Part shown: positions 49,798 through 60,200 of the stretch, piece after piece
Layout of the letters: each line of letters begins with the position of its first letter
How positions within the stretch are numbered: position 1 is the first letter of the stretch
Assembly: GCF_003369915.1 (NCBI RefSeq)
Contig: NC_046676.1
Coordinates: 6,820,001-6,884,000 of the forward strand
Source of the DNA: Drosophila miranda
Lineage: Eukaryota > Arthropoda > Insecta > Diptera > Drosophilidae
Length of the DNA stretch: 64,000 nt
Reading direction: 5' to 3'
The notes under the pieces: generated by a model
What the model was told of the DNA's origin: nothing
Seen by the model: only the letters and a program-made list of their open reading frames with translations
Databases searched by the model: none
Made by a program: the position numbers and the translations under genes

Positions 49798-50643
49798 CTA
49801 CTTGTTAGCCTCTAATCCAAAGTAAGGACTTGGCCGCGATCGGCGATAGTGGACAGAGTCGTATGGGATATACACTGCCGATGTGCCTGCTGCCGATGTT
49901 GCTGAGGATGAGGATGAGGCTGCAGCTTGCACATTGCTTGGGTTGGAGTTAATGCGGTACAGATCGTAGGGACTGAGGAAAGTGCCTGGAACGTAGTGAA
50001 AAGGTAGGGGAGTGGTGCGGAACCTTTTTCCTCCGACTGCGTCTGATGTCATGTCTGTGTTTACAGTTGGGAGTGCAGTGGAAGTTGTGCCAGGGTCCGC
50101 AGTGGATGCATCTGTGGTCGAACTTGTGCTAGGGTCCACAGAGGGTGCTACTGCGGTCGAAGTTGTTCCAGGGTCCGCAGTGGTTGCTACTGCGGTCGAA
50201 GTTGTTCCAGGGTCCGCAGTGGTTGCTACTGCGGTCGAAGTTGTAATCGGCGTTGTCGTGGGTGCGACTGCGGTCGAAGTTGTGATTGGTGCTGATGTTG
50301 ATGCTGTTGTTGGGGTTGTTGTTGGTGCTCGAGTTGGACTAAAATGACCATTGGGCCCATAAGGACCATATGGCCCATAGAGCGCCTGATTCTGGTAGAA
50401 GTTCTGCCAGTAATTGCTGTAGTATTCATTCAGGTAAGCATCGTAATCAGCCTGAGCATCGTCGCTACTGCTGCTGCTGCTGCTAGATGATCCTGAACTT
50501 GACCCAGAGTTAGAGCTGCCTCCCGTCCCAGTCAAAGCGGAGTAGATGCTACTTAGGCTGTATACCGGGATTGGAATACTGATTGACTGGCCATAGACTT
50601 GACCAGCCAACAGGAAGAGCAGACCTACGGTATGGATGATCAT
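49798..50643 (-). CDS. secreted mucin-like protein, family member E
   Basis: A single exon of 281 residues from the ATG at 50643, chosen because it begins the signal peptide (MIIHTVGLLFLLAGQVYG) and follows a TATA box and initiator. Upstream in-frame codons would lie before the start of transcription. The mature protein begins QSISIPIPVYSLSSIYSAL, then a Gly/Ser run. The shared block NEYYSNYWQNFYQNQ and LYGPYGPYGPNG follows, then a Thr/Ala/Ser mucin segment with short repeats of TTADPGTTSTAVA. It lacks the C-terminal cysteine modules of C and D; instead it ends in a Ser/Ala-rich, Tyr-containing tail (YIPYDSVHYRRSRPSPYFG). It is the closest relative of member D at the N-terminus and promoter, showing a tandem duplication followed by exchange or loss of the C-terminus. 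Confidence 0.85.
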   Translation of the reverse strand: MIIHTVGLLFLLAGQVYGQSISIPIPVYSLSSIYSALTGTGGSSNSGSSSGSSSSSSSSSDDAQADYDAYLNEYYSNYWQNFYQNQALYGPYGPYGPNGHFSPTRAPTTTPTTASTSAPITTSTAVAPTTTPITTSTAVATTADPGTTSTAVATTADPGTTSTAVAPSVDPSTSSTTDASTADPGTTSTALPTVNTDMTSDAVGGKRFRTTPLPFHYVPGTFLSPYDLYRINSNPSNVQAAASSSSSATSAAGTSAVYIPYDSVHYRRSRPSPYFGLEANK

Positions 50644-50684
50644 TTCGATTCGAATGAGATTGTACGGCGCTCCGGTTCGTTTAG

Positions 50685-50723
50685 AACTAATGTGACAGCG
50701 GCCAGATACGAAGAGTTTTATAC
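50685..50723 (-). promoter_or_regulatory. TATA box and initiator of member E
   Basis: GTATAAAA (50723-50716) and TTAGTT (50690-50685) on the minus strand, with a leader similar to that of member D. Confidence 0.8.
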
Positions 50724-51008
50724 AGTTTCTCAGGGTGTCGTAAATTGGAATTGTGCTCTTGGCCATCAAAAGATCGAACTCAAGAACAACCAGATTGGTC
50801 CGAGAGGGGAATCGAACTGGGAAAGAGATCCATTTCACCGATTTGAATATTTATTGTCTTGATGGGTGAAATTCCAGAAGTGAAAAAACACGACCAGCGC
50901 ATATCTTAGTAGACTAATGACCCTTCAAGCCCTTCTATCTATATAGATAGATATCTATATCGCCAATCATCTCTAGTTTATGAATAAATTAACTTTATTG
51001 GTTTGATC
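50724..51008. other. spacer with 3' end of the 51.0-kb gene
   Basis: A short AT-rich spacer holding TTTATT at about 50994, which is the minus-strand AATAAA of the gene ending at 51009. A run of atagatagatatctatat lies at about 50941-50960. No gene is seen. Confidence 0.55.
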
Positions 51009-51644
51009 TCAGCCAACTCGGTGGTAATACGAGGTGTAGGGTCTATAGTAGAGGTATGGCTGGGGTTGGGCACGATCCACCGCCACTGGACGCGTGGTGG
51101 TCTGCTGTATAATCTTATTCGCCGGCTTCTGCTCCACCTCCAGGTCAAATTTGATGCGGGAACCATTCTTGAAGTCTATGTAGTCATAGTTCTCATCACT
51201 GTCCGCTTCGTTGGCATATTTCTCAACCGATGGGCTCCGTGTGGTGCTCGTGCTGGTGATGCTGGCTTGAGAAAGAAAGTCTGCCAGCAGAGCGGGGGAA
51301 ATGCTGTTTCCGCTGGCACCGCCGGCGGACTGTTGGAGGCCCTGCAGAATTCCTTGCAGAAACTGCTCGCGTATCAGAATGTTTTGCGAGCTCGGCCCTT
51401 CTTCGGACAGGAGGGGCGCTCGGGTGGAGCTGCTGAGTGGCGTCTCGTCTTGCGGGCTCCTAATGGGAATCCCGGGCAGGGCACCAACACCACCGACCTG
51501 TTGTAGGGCCGTCGGATAGGCCAGCAAATACAGCCACGGCCCTGCAGTACGGGACTGTTCCGCCTCCAAGCGAAAGGCCCACGCCTGACCTGACTGTAGA
51601 CAGCCCCAAGCCAGCAGACCCAGTAGATACTCGATCAGATTCAT
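51009..51644 (-). CDS. small secreted protein, unknown family
   Basis: A single exon of 211 residues. A signal peptide (MNLIEYLLGLLAWGCLQSGQAWA) ends with the same GQAWA cleavage context as member D. The mature protein has a hydrophobic segment (GPWLYLLAYPTALQQVGGVGALPG), then a Ser/Pro stretch. A probable helix ILIREQFLQGILQGLQQ and a SISPALLADFLSQASI segment follow, then an acidic DENYDYIDFKNGSRIKFDLEV strip and a Tyr/Pro/Arg tail (YLYYRPYTSYYHR). There are no cysteines after the signal and no mucin core. The shared signal and location suggest a common origin with the mucin cluster, but the mature sequences do not align by eye. Confidence 0.78.
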   Translation of the reverse strand: MNLIEYLLGLLAWGCLQSGQAWAFRLEAEQSRTAGPWLYLLAYPTALQQVGGVGALPGIPIRSPQDETPLSSSTRAPLLSEEGPSSQNILIREQFLQGILQGLQQSAGGASGNSISPALLADFLSQASITSTSTTRSPSVEKYANEADSDENYDYIDFKNGSRIKFDLEVEQKPANKIIQQTTTRPVAVDRAQPQPYLYYRPYTSYYHRVG

Positions 51645-51665
51645 ATCGAAACGCGTTCAGCGACC

Positions 51666-51702
51666 AACTAAGACTGCCTGGCTATTGGGTTTGCATATTT
51701 AG
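51666..51702 (-). promoter_or_regulatory. putative TATA-like box and initiator of the 51.6-kb gene
   Basis: On the minus strand CTAAATATGC (about 51702-51693) precedes CTTAGTTGG (about 51672-51665) by about 30 bp. The TATA match is weak but the initiator is the same TTAGTT used by neighbouring genes. Confidence 0.5.
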
Positions 51703-52178
51703 CACATGTCTGCAATCAGCGATCCGCAAATGCTAATTTCGGATCATTAATAAGTTTGACGCTGGTGAAATCGATTGTCTCTCTCTTCAGTTTCTTTCCT
51801 TTCACGCTTTTTCACTCATTTCACTTATTTAAACTATATAAGTTTATACTATTTTTATATAAGAGCAAAGCCAGGTGGAGCTTGCCTCTTGGAATTTTAG
51901 TAGACTCACTCACGCAGTACTACAAACATTCTGGCTCAATCATTTTTTAAATATAATACAAAATATGAGATGAGAAAAAGGGCCAAGCATTTTATTACTC
52001 CGCCTAGTTCCTTTAGCTTGTTTGGATACAATATAAATTAAGAAAAAAAAAAAACAAAAAAGGTTTCGCAAAGTAATTTTTTATTTCATAGTCACATATA
52101 TCAGTTTAGACTTTCAGCCAGAGTAACTGGTCTCGATCTGAAATGCAGATTGTTTCAACATAATTGTATGATATTTGT
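51703..52178. other. spacer with 3' end of the 52.2-kb gene
   Basis: A 0.5-kb AT-rich spacer with an oligo-A run at about 52044-52064 and a minus-strand polyadenylation signal at about 52085-52080. No gene is seen. Confidence 0.55.
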
Positions 52179-52772
52179 TCAGTGCTTGAAGCCACTTACA
52201 TCCCAGTCGTCCTCGTAAAATGGCATTCTTAGGGTTTGGGTGTTCATCAGCATGACCTCACCGGATCTAAGATTCCCCATCAGAATGCGACGCTGCTGAT
52301 GCCGCCTTCCTGCAGTCGCCCGCCTCCGTGGCAGCAGCACGTGAGTTGGGTTCAATTCATGCAAGTAGTGCTTTTCAGCTAGGGCTCGACCCCCGAGGGT
52401 CAGCACTTGGATGTTGGGTTGTGCTGGTTGTCGGAAGAACCAGTTCTTTAAGAGCGTGCGCAGCGGTGTGTTTACGTTGCTCTGAGTGGGTGTCGTGTTC
52501 AGCTGAAAGATGCCACTGCCATTGCCCCAGGGACTGATCACTTGCACGTCCTGGGTGGTTGTGTTTGATTGTATGGTAAGATTCTTCACCATCTCCCACC
52601 ACCACGGATAAGGGCCGCCATTATCGGTCGAGTCGAAGATCTGTACGTGGCTCCCAAATGGGTTTATGGCCTGAACGTTGTCGTTCAAGTGTATTTTATT
52701 GATTTGATAGATTTGGCCAGGAATTGAGTTGACTTGAAAAAGCAGAATGAGGCAAAGTGATGCGGCCAACAT
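52179..52772 (-). CDS. secreted protein with internal NVQ-I-PFG-type repeats, unknown family
   Basis: A single exon of 197 residues from the ATG at 52772, which opens a signal peptide (MLAASLCLILLFQVNSIPG). The in-frame codon eleven residues earlier is TTG. Three degenerate internal motifs stand out: DNVQAINPFGSHVQIF (about 31-46), QDVQVISPWGNGSGIF (about 74-89) and PNIQVLTLGG (about 119-128). Between the first two is GGPYPWWWEMVKNLTI. Sequons include NLT, NTT and NGS. The C-terminal half is basic (LLPRRRATAGRRHQQRR) and ends FYEDDWDV. There are no cysteines after the signal peptide. I do not recognise it. The promoter has TATATAAAAG and GATTAGTTGG at canonical spacing. Confidence 0.8.
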   Translation of the reverse strand: MLAASLCLILLFQVNSIPGQIYQINKIHLNDNVQAINPFGSHVQIFDSTDNGGPYPWWWEMVKNLTIQSNTTTQDVQVISPWGNGSGIFQLNTTPTQSNVNTPLRTLLKNWFFRQPAQPNIQVLTLGGRALAEKHYLHELNPTHVLLPRRRATAGRRHQQRRILMGNLRSGEVMLMNTQTLRMPFYEDDWDVSGFKH

Positions 52773-52810
52773 GTTGAAGATTAGTCCCACAGTTCCAGAG
52801 TTCAAGTACC

Positions 52811-52850
52811 AACTAATCGTAAAAGAGCGGGCAGTTCGACCTTTTATATA
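52811..52850 (-). promoter_or_regulatory. TATA box and initiator of the 52.2-kb gene
   Basis: TATATAAAAG (52850-52841) and TTAGTT (52816-52811) on the minus strand, about 30 bp apart. The start of transcription falls just upstream of the chosen ATG. Confidence 0.8.
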
Positions 52851-53581
52851 GTCAGAACTCTTCGGCTTATCTGAGTTGTAATTAATGGATCAGTTTTTCA
52901 GTCAAAGATATCATCCACTACGGGTATTTATAAATGGGAGTCGGCCTGAGTCACTTGTCAATGTCAAAAAGTGAATTCCAAGCATCTGTTCATTTTTGAA
53001 GTAAGTATATTTCGCGTGAAGTTACCTATATTTTGGAAAGTCTAATCAACATATAATCCAAATCGAAAGCGAAATCTTAGAAACATGTCGATCAAAGAGA
53101 ACAAAAATTACACTTTAATTCCACGAAAACTGTATCATAATCATTCTTCTGAATAATATCTATGCGAAGAACTGCCATATTTCTGTTATTACCGCCTCTG
53201 AATGAATATGAACTCCCATGATCGAACATGCCAAAATTCACTTCTCAATTCCCATAAAATTTAATAAGAAACATTGATCTTTTCTTGCATCTGCTTTGAG
53301 GGCTGGAGTGGAAACCAGTTGGGCATTAAGAAATGCAAAAATCAACCAAAACTTAACCGTTAGACTAATGCCAACGAAAAAAAGCCGCAGCTACGACTAT
53401 CTTGTGGGGCGTGTTCTGAGCTGATTTTAATAACTGAATTAATTTGCATGCAAACTTGATGGCATACTGACGAGACAGTTTCTTTATGAGGTCTTTTGAA
53501 AATGCTGTCAAAGTGGGTTAATGTGTTCAGTGGATCAATGCGATCGATACTGTTTCTGGAAATATATGTAGGATAGTCAGG
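52851..53581. other. divergent intergenic region
   Basis: This lies between the divergent genes at 52.8 kb (minus) and 53.6 kb (plus). Apart from the candidate plus-strand promoter at 52928-53006 I see no gene; the sequence is AT-rich. Confidence 0.5.
52928..53006 (+). promoter_or_regulatory. candidate plus-strand TATA promoter with nearby splice donor
   Basis: TTTATAAAT at 52928-52936 stands about 30 bp before TCAATG (52958-52963), and a near-ideal splice donor GAA|GTAAGTAT follows at 53001. It would give a roughly 40-nt first exon, back to back with the minus promoter 80 bp away. No matching acceptor exon is identified, so this may be chance or an unseen leader exon. Confidence 0.3.
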
Positions 53582-53618
53582 TATAAATAGCTTATTTCGT
53601 GCGATATGTCAATCAGTT
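53582..53618 (+). promoter_or_regulatory. TATA box and initiator of the 53.6-kb gene
   Basis: TATAAATAG (53582-53590) and ATCAGTTCG (about 53610-53618) are about 29 bp apart. Transcription from here starts after the upstream in-frame ATG at 53606, so translation should begin at 53639. Confidence 0.85.
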
Positions 53619-53638
53619 CGCAGCGAACATTTCACACC

Positions 53639-54286
53639 ATGCACACCAAGCTGGCTCTATGCCTCTGCCTGGCGCTCTGCGGAGCACTGGGCCTGGCTCA
53701 GGTCCAGGACGAGCCTGTCGTCGAAAAGGAGGAGCTGGAGAAAAGCGCAGAGCTGAGCAGCATCGAGGAGAACTACGCCGAGCATGACTCGTCCCTGTGG
53801 AGGAAGCTGTTCGGCACCGGCGACATCGGCAGCAGTGGCAACTTGGTTATCACCTTCCCAAGCAGCAGCACCACCACTACTAAAAAGCCGAAGACCACGA
53901 CAAAGAAGCCGTATCCCCCCAAGTACCCTCCCTACTACCCTCCGTACTATCCTCCGCACTATCCACCACCTCCTTATCACGGGTACAATCCTTATCCCGG
54001 CTGGGAACAAGGCGGTCACGGGCCTGGTGGCCCTGGAGGCCCCGGCGGCCCTGGCTATAACCACACAACAACAACAACTACAACAACTACAACAAAGAAG
54101 CCTGATCCTCCTCACTATCCGCATTATCCATATCCACCACCGCAGTACTATCCTCCTTACCCGTACTACCCACCCCCACCACCACCTCCACCACGCCCAC
54201 CTCCAAGCCAAGACTCTGACGAGAGCACCGAAGCCCCTGCGAAGCTCTGCAAGAAGATCATTCCCTTCGGCATACTGTGCTTCTAA
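53639..54286 (+). CDS. secreted Pro/Tyr/Thr-rich protein
   Basis: A single exon of 215 residues from the ATG at 53639, which follows the promoter initiator and opens a signal peptide (LALCLCLALCGALGLAQ). An acidic segment with KEELEKSAELSSIEENYAE is followed by SLWRKLFGTGD and NLVITFPSSS. Then come TTTTKKPKTTTKKP, repeats of YPPYYPPYYPPHYPPPP, a Gly-rich GPGGPGGPGG run, a ten-Thr tract with TKKP, and a second PPY/polyproline run. The end is CKKIIPFGILCF with two cysteines. Composition resembles the tails of the 20-22 kb pair, but the ordered domain differs. Such Pro/Tyr and Thr-Lys-Lys-Pro repeats occur in insect glue, cuticle and matrix proteins. The true role is unknown. AATAAA lies at 54370-54375. 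Confidence 0.88.
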   Translation: MHTKLALCLCLALCGALGLAQVQDEPVVEKEELEKSAELSSIEENYAEHDSSLWRKLFGTGDIGSSGNLVITFPSSSTTTTKKPKTTTKKPYPPKYPPYYPPYYPPHYPPPPYHGYNPYPGWEQGGHGPGGPGGPGGPGYNHTTTTTTTTTTKKPDPPHYPHYPYPPPQYYPPYPYYPPPPPPPPRPPPSQDSDESTEAPAKLCKKIIPFGILCF

Positions 54287-57200
54287 GCGCGCAGCTTTCC
54301 ATCGCGATATTCCATATAGAATGAGAGATGAAATAGTAAATACCATATTTATTTCTAATTTATTAAATGAATAAAAAATTGGCACACAATCATCAGAGTA
54401 TTTGCTTCTTGAACTGAAACGAGCTATTCAATGTAATATATTTAATTTTATTTTGTTTAATTGGATCGGAGTACTGCCCTAGAGCTCTTCGATTTTAAAG
54501 TTCTGTTCGTATATAAATTCCTCTCCACACTCGTATGGAGTATCTCAGTCCAAAAACCAACCAAATTGATTTGTGATCTGCCCAAATCAGGATGAGTTTT
54601 TAACGCCATGTTCGACATCTGGTGTCGCCATGGGGCGTTTTGGAAATTCATCTGTAATTGACATTGACAGCCTCATTAACATGATTTTCAGAACCAGACC
54701 AGACCCGAGAGTGGACTGCAGGGCAAAGGCAAATGTAACCCAATTTAAGCTTTGTGCTCGCTAGTGATTAACATTTCAAATCAGTTCGTGACGCTCATAA
54801 GTTATTCAAATTTATGATTATTCTCAGATGACAAAGAAATGTGTTGGCAGGTGAGAATGAGGAGGTATGTCTCATTAAACGAGTAAAGATAAAGTTCGTT
54901 CAATAAAATAGCTTATCTCTGTTAACTAATAGTATGCCTATTTATCGGACTCTTTTTGTGCGCAGACATTCTGGCGACACTAATTAAATGCCCGCCCACC
55001 ATTACTAAATCAAAATAATTCCAAAGCAGGACAAACAACAGTCAAAAGATGCAGATACTCGTACAAAGGCCGGGACAGGACGAGACAGGACCAGTTAACT
55101 ATTTCCCTCTGTCCTGAGGGGTCGGGTCGGGTCTGTATGCGTGTTCCGAAAATCGTAAATTCTGGATGTTGTTAAAAAACTTTTGGCAGAGGCATAAATC
55201 TGCGGCCAGCGAATAACAACAGCGAGCGAACAGAAGCAGCACTGAGAAGTCAGTTCACTAACGAGCCAAAATCGTTGACTGGAAATCCTTGAGCAGGAAT
55301 AATGCCTATAAATATGCTAGGGAATTGTCTGTGCCCCTTTGTGGGATTCAATTGAGTCGGAGGCAAAACTTTTACCCAACCAACTGGAGGTCAACATCGT
55401 AATTTGTTTGTGCCGAATATGTGGTGGAAACGTTCGTGGTTCGGGGTGTGGTGGAGCGTTCTTCAAAGCCGAACGAGGCTCAAAATTACCACTGTTTGTG
55501 CGCGCTCGAGGCGATCTATCTGGCAAATCGATGAAGAAATATTTGCCTCGGTAGCTGAAGCTCCGGCCGATTATTTAAACAAAGAAGGTAATTACGCATT
55601 GCCACCGGGGCACGGCAAGGGGCAATTACACGAAGATTACCACGTAATTTATGAAATATGCAAGGGCCAAATGAAATACTATAAAACAGAGCCCCAGACC
55701 AGGTCTCTCCCATAAATATGCGAACCGGCTTAGCCGGCTGCCCATAAACTATATACGAGCATATTCTGTTCAAATGTAAATACAAGTATGCCCCATGCTG
55801 CTTCTGCCTCTACCCCAGCCGCCTGCTCCACTTGACTCTCCTGAGCCTGGAAACCGTTGCGTCGCGTCGCATCGCGGCGCGTCGTGTCGAGTTGGCGGAA
55901 GTACTTGGAGCGGCGGAAATACAAATGAAGTTAGTCATATCAGTGGAACTTACTTAGCAAACATTTTTATGGTCCTTCGCATTGGTAGTAGAACTTTTTG
56001 GCCTGTCTAAACAACAAAAACGGTCTCGATGCGGCCTTTTTATGTGCTTCGGGACACAGTTATTAAAAATTTGATCTTCCAGGAAGCCCCCAAAAGTATT
56101 TAAATTGGAATTCGCCTTAAATCTGTTCCGGAATTTCCACCAATTCGCGGGGAAAAAAATGGAAGAAAATCAGCAAAATGAAACAAATTACACTCGATTC
56201 GTTTGTGTTTTTGTTAAAGCAATTTGTTCGGCATTTTTTTGTGTATGGGTTTTAAATATAATTTGCACTCAACAAATAAATCGTCCGACTCTCCTTTAGT
56301 CGACCCTCGTCTCGTCGCTTGCCCCTCTCCATTTAGCCATTGTTCATGACAATAGACGTCTGCGTATGGCTTTTCACTTTAATTGTGTGAAATTATTTTG
56401 AAAAAGTGTTCGCGTTTCCCCTCGCTTTTCTCTTTTCTCTTTTTGCTTTTGGTTTTTTGTTAACGATTCGTTTAGCACAAGGCCATATTTATTTGAATGG
56501 CAGCCTTTTAATGTCGATTTTTATTGTGCGCGTTATAGTAGACTCAAATTGCCTAGACCAATGAGATAGAAGGAATAAGAAAACATTTATTGATGTACAC
56601 ATATTTATGTATGTATTAAATACAAATTTTCACATATTTTACGAATTTCTTTTGATGAAAAGTCTCTTTGAGTTCTTCTTAAATACAAAATATATTTTTT
56701 GCCTCTTGAAGTTTTAATTACTGTATGGGCAAGTCGCAAAACCTCATAATAGGTGAACATTAATTAACTTCCAGTAAGGCCCTAGCTGTTTCGCTGGAAA
56801 TCCTTGTGCCCCATTAGGTCTATTTACGTCAGAAGTGATTTTAATGAGTTTTTGATATTCCTCCATCCAAGCGGACCCTCCCCAGACACTAGTCTGCTTT
56901 TTGCTCCTTTCCATTTCAGAATGGCTTCGAAAATGTCTGGCCTGGACAGAGTTAGCTGCTATACCATAAAAAAAAGCGCAGTAATATATATGGCCACGTC
57001 AGTTGTTGTCAAAGTAATCAGATTGTGGTCAGACATATCCTGGATAAAGACAGAATAAAGTGTATCTGTCAGTCTGTGCTCTACTTTAAAAGGTAATTTC
57101 TGGTCCTGGCCATTTACCCGTAGCTCCTATTAGGTCTCCCACTCAATGGGATGCGTTTAGTGAAGACACGCAAAAAGTTTAGGAAACACCGCGCCTTGGG

Positions 57201-60200
57201 TTTTGTTTTTGCTCAGCGCTCGTGGCGTCGTCAACGAAAACAAAAGTCGTCTGCGGCGGAGGCGCCAAAGCGTAAGACATACACACAAACTCGTTCAGTA
57301 GGGCACACTCACACACAGCGAGGAACCTCAAGGTCCTTGCTACCTCGCCGCTGTTCCTTTTTTTAATTTCTGTAAGAGCTAAGCAGAAATGGCGAAATAA
57401 GCATAATTCCAGGCGCCATAAAAACAACAGCACAAGGAACCGCAAGAACAAAATAAATTCACACAATTTGAAAAACGCAAACACTCAACACGCTGCCAGC
57501 CAGGGCTCTGGGCCAGACTCCATCTGCTGCTGCTGCTACCGATGCTCCTGCTGCTGCTGTTCCTGCAGCTGTTTAATGGCTTCCCCACCCCCTCTATGGA
57601 TGTGGGTGGTTGAAGTGGCCGCCTCGCTCTCCCAGTGCCCCGCACGAGAATGAATTAAAAAAATTTTACGACTCGACCGCTTGATTTTCAGCACATTGGT
57701 AAAATGGTCGAACCGAAGAGAAACTGGAAGAGGGCCATAACCAAAAGAATTTACCGAAGCACACCTTCCCAACATTCCCATTCCACGTCCTGTGGCTGTA
57801 TCCAAACCAGAACCAAAACCCCAAAAGCACCACCAAACCGATCCAACCCGACACGAAGCGAGTACGTAAATGTTTGTGATGACGATTTTTGGGGTTCGGT
57901 TACATCTCTTTCTGAAGATGTGGCCAGTATCCAGCCACGGAGAAATTTATTGATTTTACTAAAATATTTTTATAGATATTTTATGGTTTAATATATCTTA
58001 ACTTTATCTAATGATAGCTTTAATTGTTTGAATTATATTACAGTATACTAAATAGGATAGCATATTCTTAACAATTTCCATCATATTCATTGAAGGATGC
58101 GCTCTGTATACAAACTCTTTGTTCAAGAACATCTTCAACATCCTCGATTCCCAAGTTGTGCTCAAAAGACTCAACGATTTCTTTGTTTCTTGTTTATCTC
58201 TTAATTTGTGAGATTTCAGGGAGATTCAGGGAACAAACGCAGCCAAGTGCTTGGGCAGCCGACAGTCAGCTCAAGCTTTTTTTACATCTTTTACGCTTTT
58301 CCTTTTGCCGTTTCAGTGGGCCCTAAAGTTTTAATTATTTCATGGCACACTTGAGGGCCCCCTCCTGACCACTCATTGGTCAGCATGTGCGGTAAATGAG
58401 GCTAGAAATTCCAGCTAAGAAAACAATTCAATAATTGGCAATCAGAGGGAGAGATGGTAGATAGAGGGGGCTCTTAAGCCTGAAAATTAATATCTAGTAA
58501 CTTCGATGGCTGCCACGCGAACTCGATAAACAAGCTAATTACTTTCTTCTGCCGCAGCCCCTGCCACTGCCACTGGCACTGGCACTGTTACTGCTACTGC
58601 TCTTTGGCCAGGGGATAATTAGCGGTCAGATGAACTGCGGCCCTGCAAATGAATAAATTGTTACAACGACTGTTGCAGGCGCATCGCTGTAGGTGCAGAT
58701 ACTCAGCGAAAGTACCCGCAACCAATTAACGGTCACATAAGCTGACCCCCGTCCACCGAATGGGTGCCGCGTCGTGTTGCAATTGCAGTTTAATTGAGCA
58801 GACATGGAAGCCACACGGGGACAGGGACCGAAACGATTGGAAGGGAAATGGGACGGTGGTGTGCCAAACAAAATGAGACAAAATGTTCGAAGGCATAAGC
58901 ACCTCAATAAATTCAATGTGCCTGCGGTGGCGCCTCCCGAATCTGACAAATTATAAGCGAATTTTTGAGTGGAGCGTGTGGCTGTGTGGCTGTGTGGCTT
59001 CGGCTTGAATTATGCGTCAGACCCAGCCAGCCATATTACAGGTGAGAGCGGGAAGTGTGCGCCTCTTCAAAATTCAGTCTATTAAATCAGTTGGGGAAAA
59101 GAACTGAACGAATTATTTATGGCACGCATTTAGGCAGTGATAAAATATGATAAATGCCCAAGAATCAGCCAAGATCTGGTACCCAAATGCACCAGTGTCT
59201 GTCCCCGAAGAGGCTCCCGTCTGTTGTCTGCCACATGCATAATTTAAGACAAATTGACTATAAATCAAAGTGCTGCTGTACGCCGAAAAGAGCACCAAAC
59301 TCAACTGCACACACTTCCATCTGGACACAGGTGCCACAAAGACAGCAAAAGCAACGTCCATAGAAGCCGCATGCTCCATTTTGACGGCCGCAAAACAATC
59401 GCAGGCAGAGAACAGAGCACACACAGGACAAAGCCAACAATTTATTTTAAAATGTTTTATAATTGCGATGCCCTAGAGCTAAACTCTGGGTTCAACGATT
59501 CAGGCATCTAGAAGAATTTGAGAAGATGGGGTATTACATTTAATAGTTTCCTACTGTCCTCTATCTACAGGCTATTCATAATCCACATCCTAACAATCAT
59601 TGGTCAAATAGGATCCATTCTGGTCAAACAGAATGATGACTCATGAATTTATCGCCCAACAGATCTACTGTCAGTAAAAGACATTTTCAACTACAGTTGT
59701 GAAAATGAGGATCCACCAGAGAACCCAGACTTCGTCATGGACAATCTGCCAGGGTTTCCATGTTTTATATGCTGTTTATAACACGTGCATAGAAAGCTCT
59801 ATAGATCGATGAATAGCAATGCAGCGATGGGCAATGGACGATGCACATTTAGATTTATTTTTGCAGAATTTGATGGGGCTATTGTATTTTTTTATTGTTT
59901 TCTACTGGCAATAAGCCTTGTTTTTGGGCTGCAATCGGTTTAGGGAAACATATAAATCTGCTGGGGAAATACGTGGAAAATGATTTTTCAGTGTGAAGCA
60001 CGTGCTCCAGCAGTAGCAGTACCGTGGCCGTGGCCTGCCTGCAGCAGATGCTGTTCCCTGCATGCAATTAATCACTCTGGCAACCCTGCCGCGGACCAAA
60101 ATTCAATTTTCAAAACTAAACAGCCACAATGGTACTCCTCCTCTTGGCCCCACCTGGTCGAGGACCATCAGCTTGCCTCGTTTGCCTCTCACGAGTCAGG

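Noticed and set aside
53606..53638. Upstream in-frame ATG of the 53.6-kb gene
   Set aside because: It lies at or before the predicted start of transcription, and the later ATG opens directly onto the signal peptide.
53657..54385. Minus-strand 242-codon frame opposite the 53.6-kb gene
   Set aside because: Trp/Arg/Ile-rich translation is the complement of Pro/Tyr repeats; the plus frame has a promoter, signal peptide and polyadenylation signal.
54573..54764. Small plus-strand frame (63 codons)
   Set aside because: It opens with GTG, lacks promoter and signal peptide, and has no similarity I can see to neighbours.
55307..55554. TATAAATA followed by a 71-codon frame
   Set aside because: No initiator at the right distance, the frame opens without ATG near the expected start, and its translation looks random.
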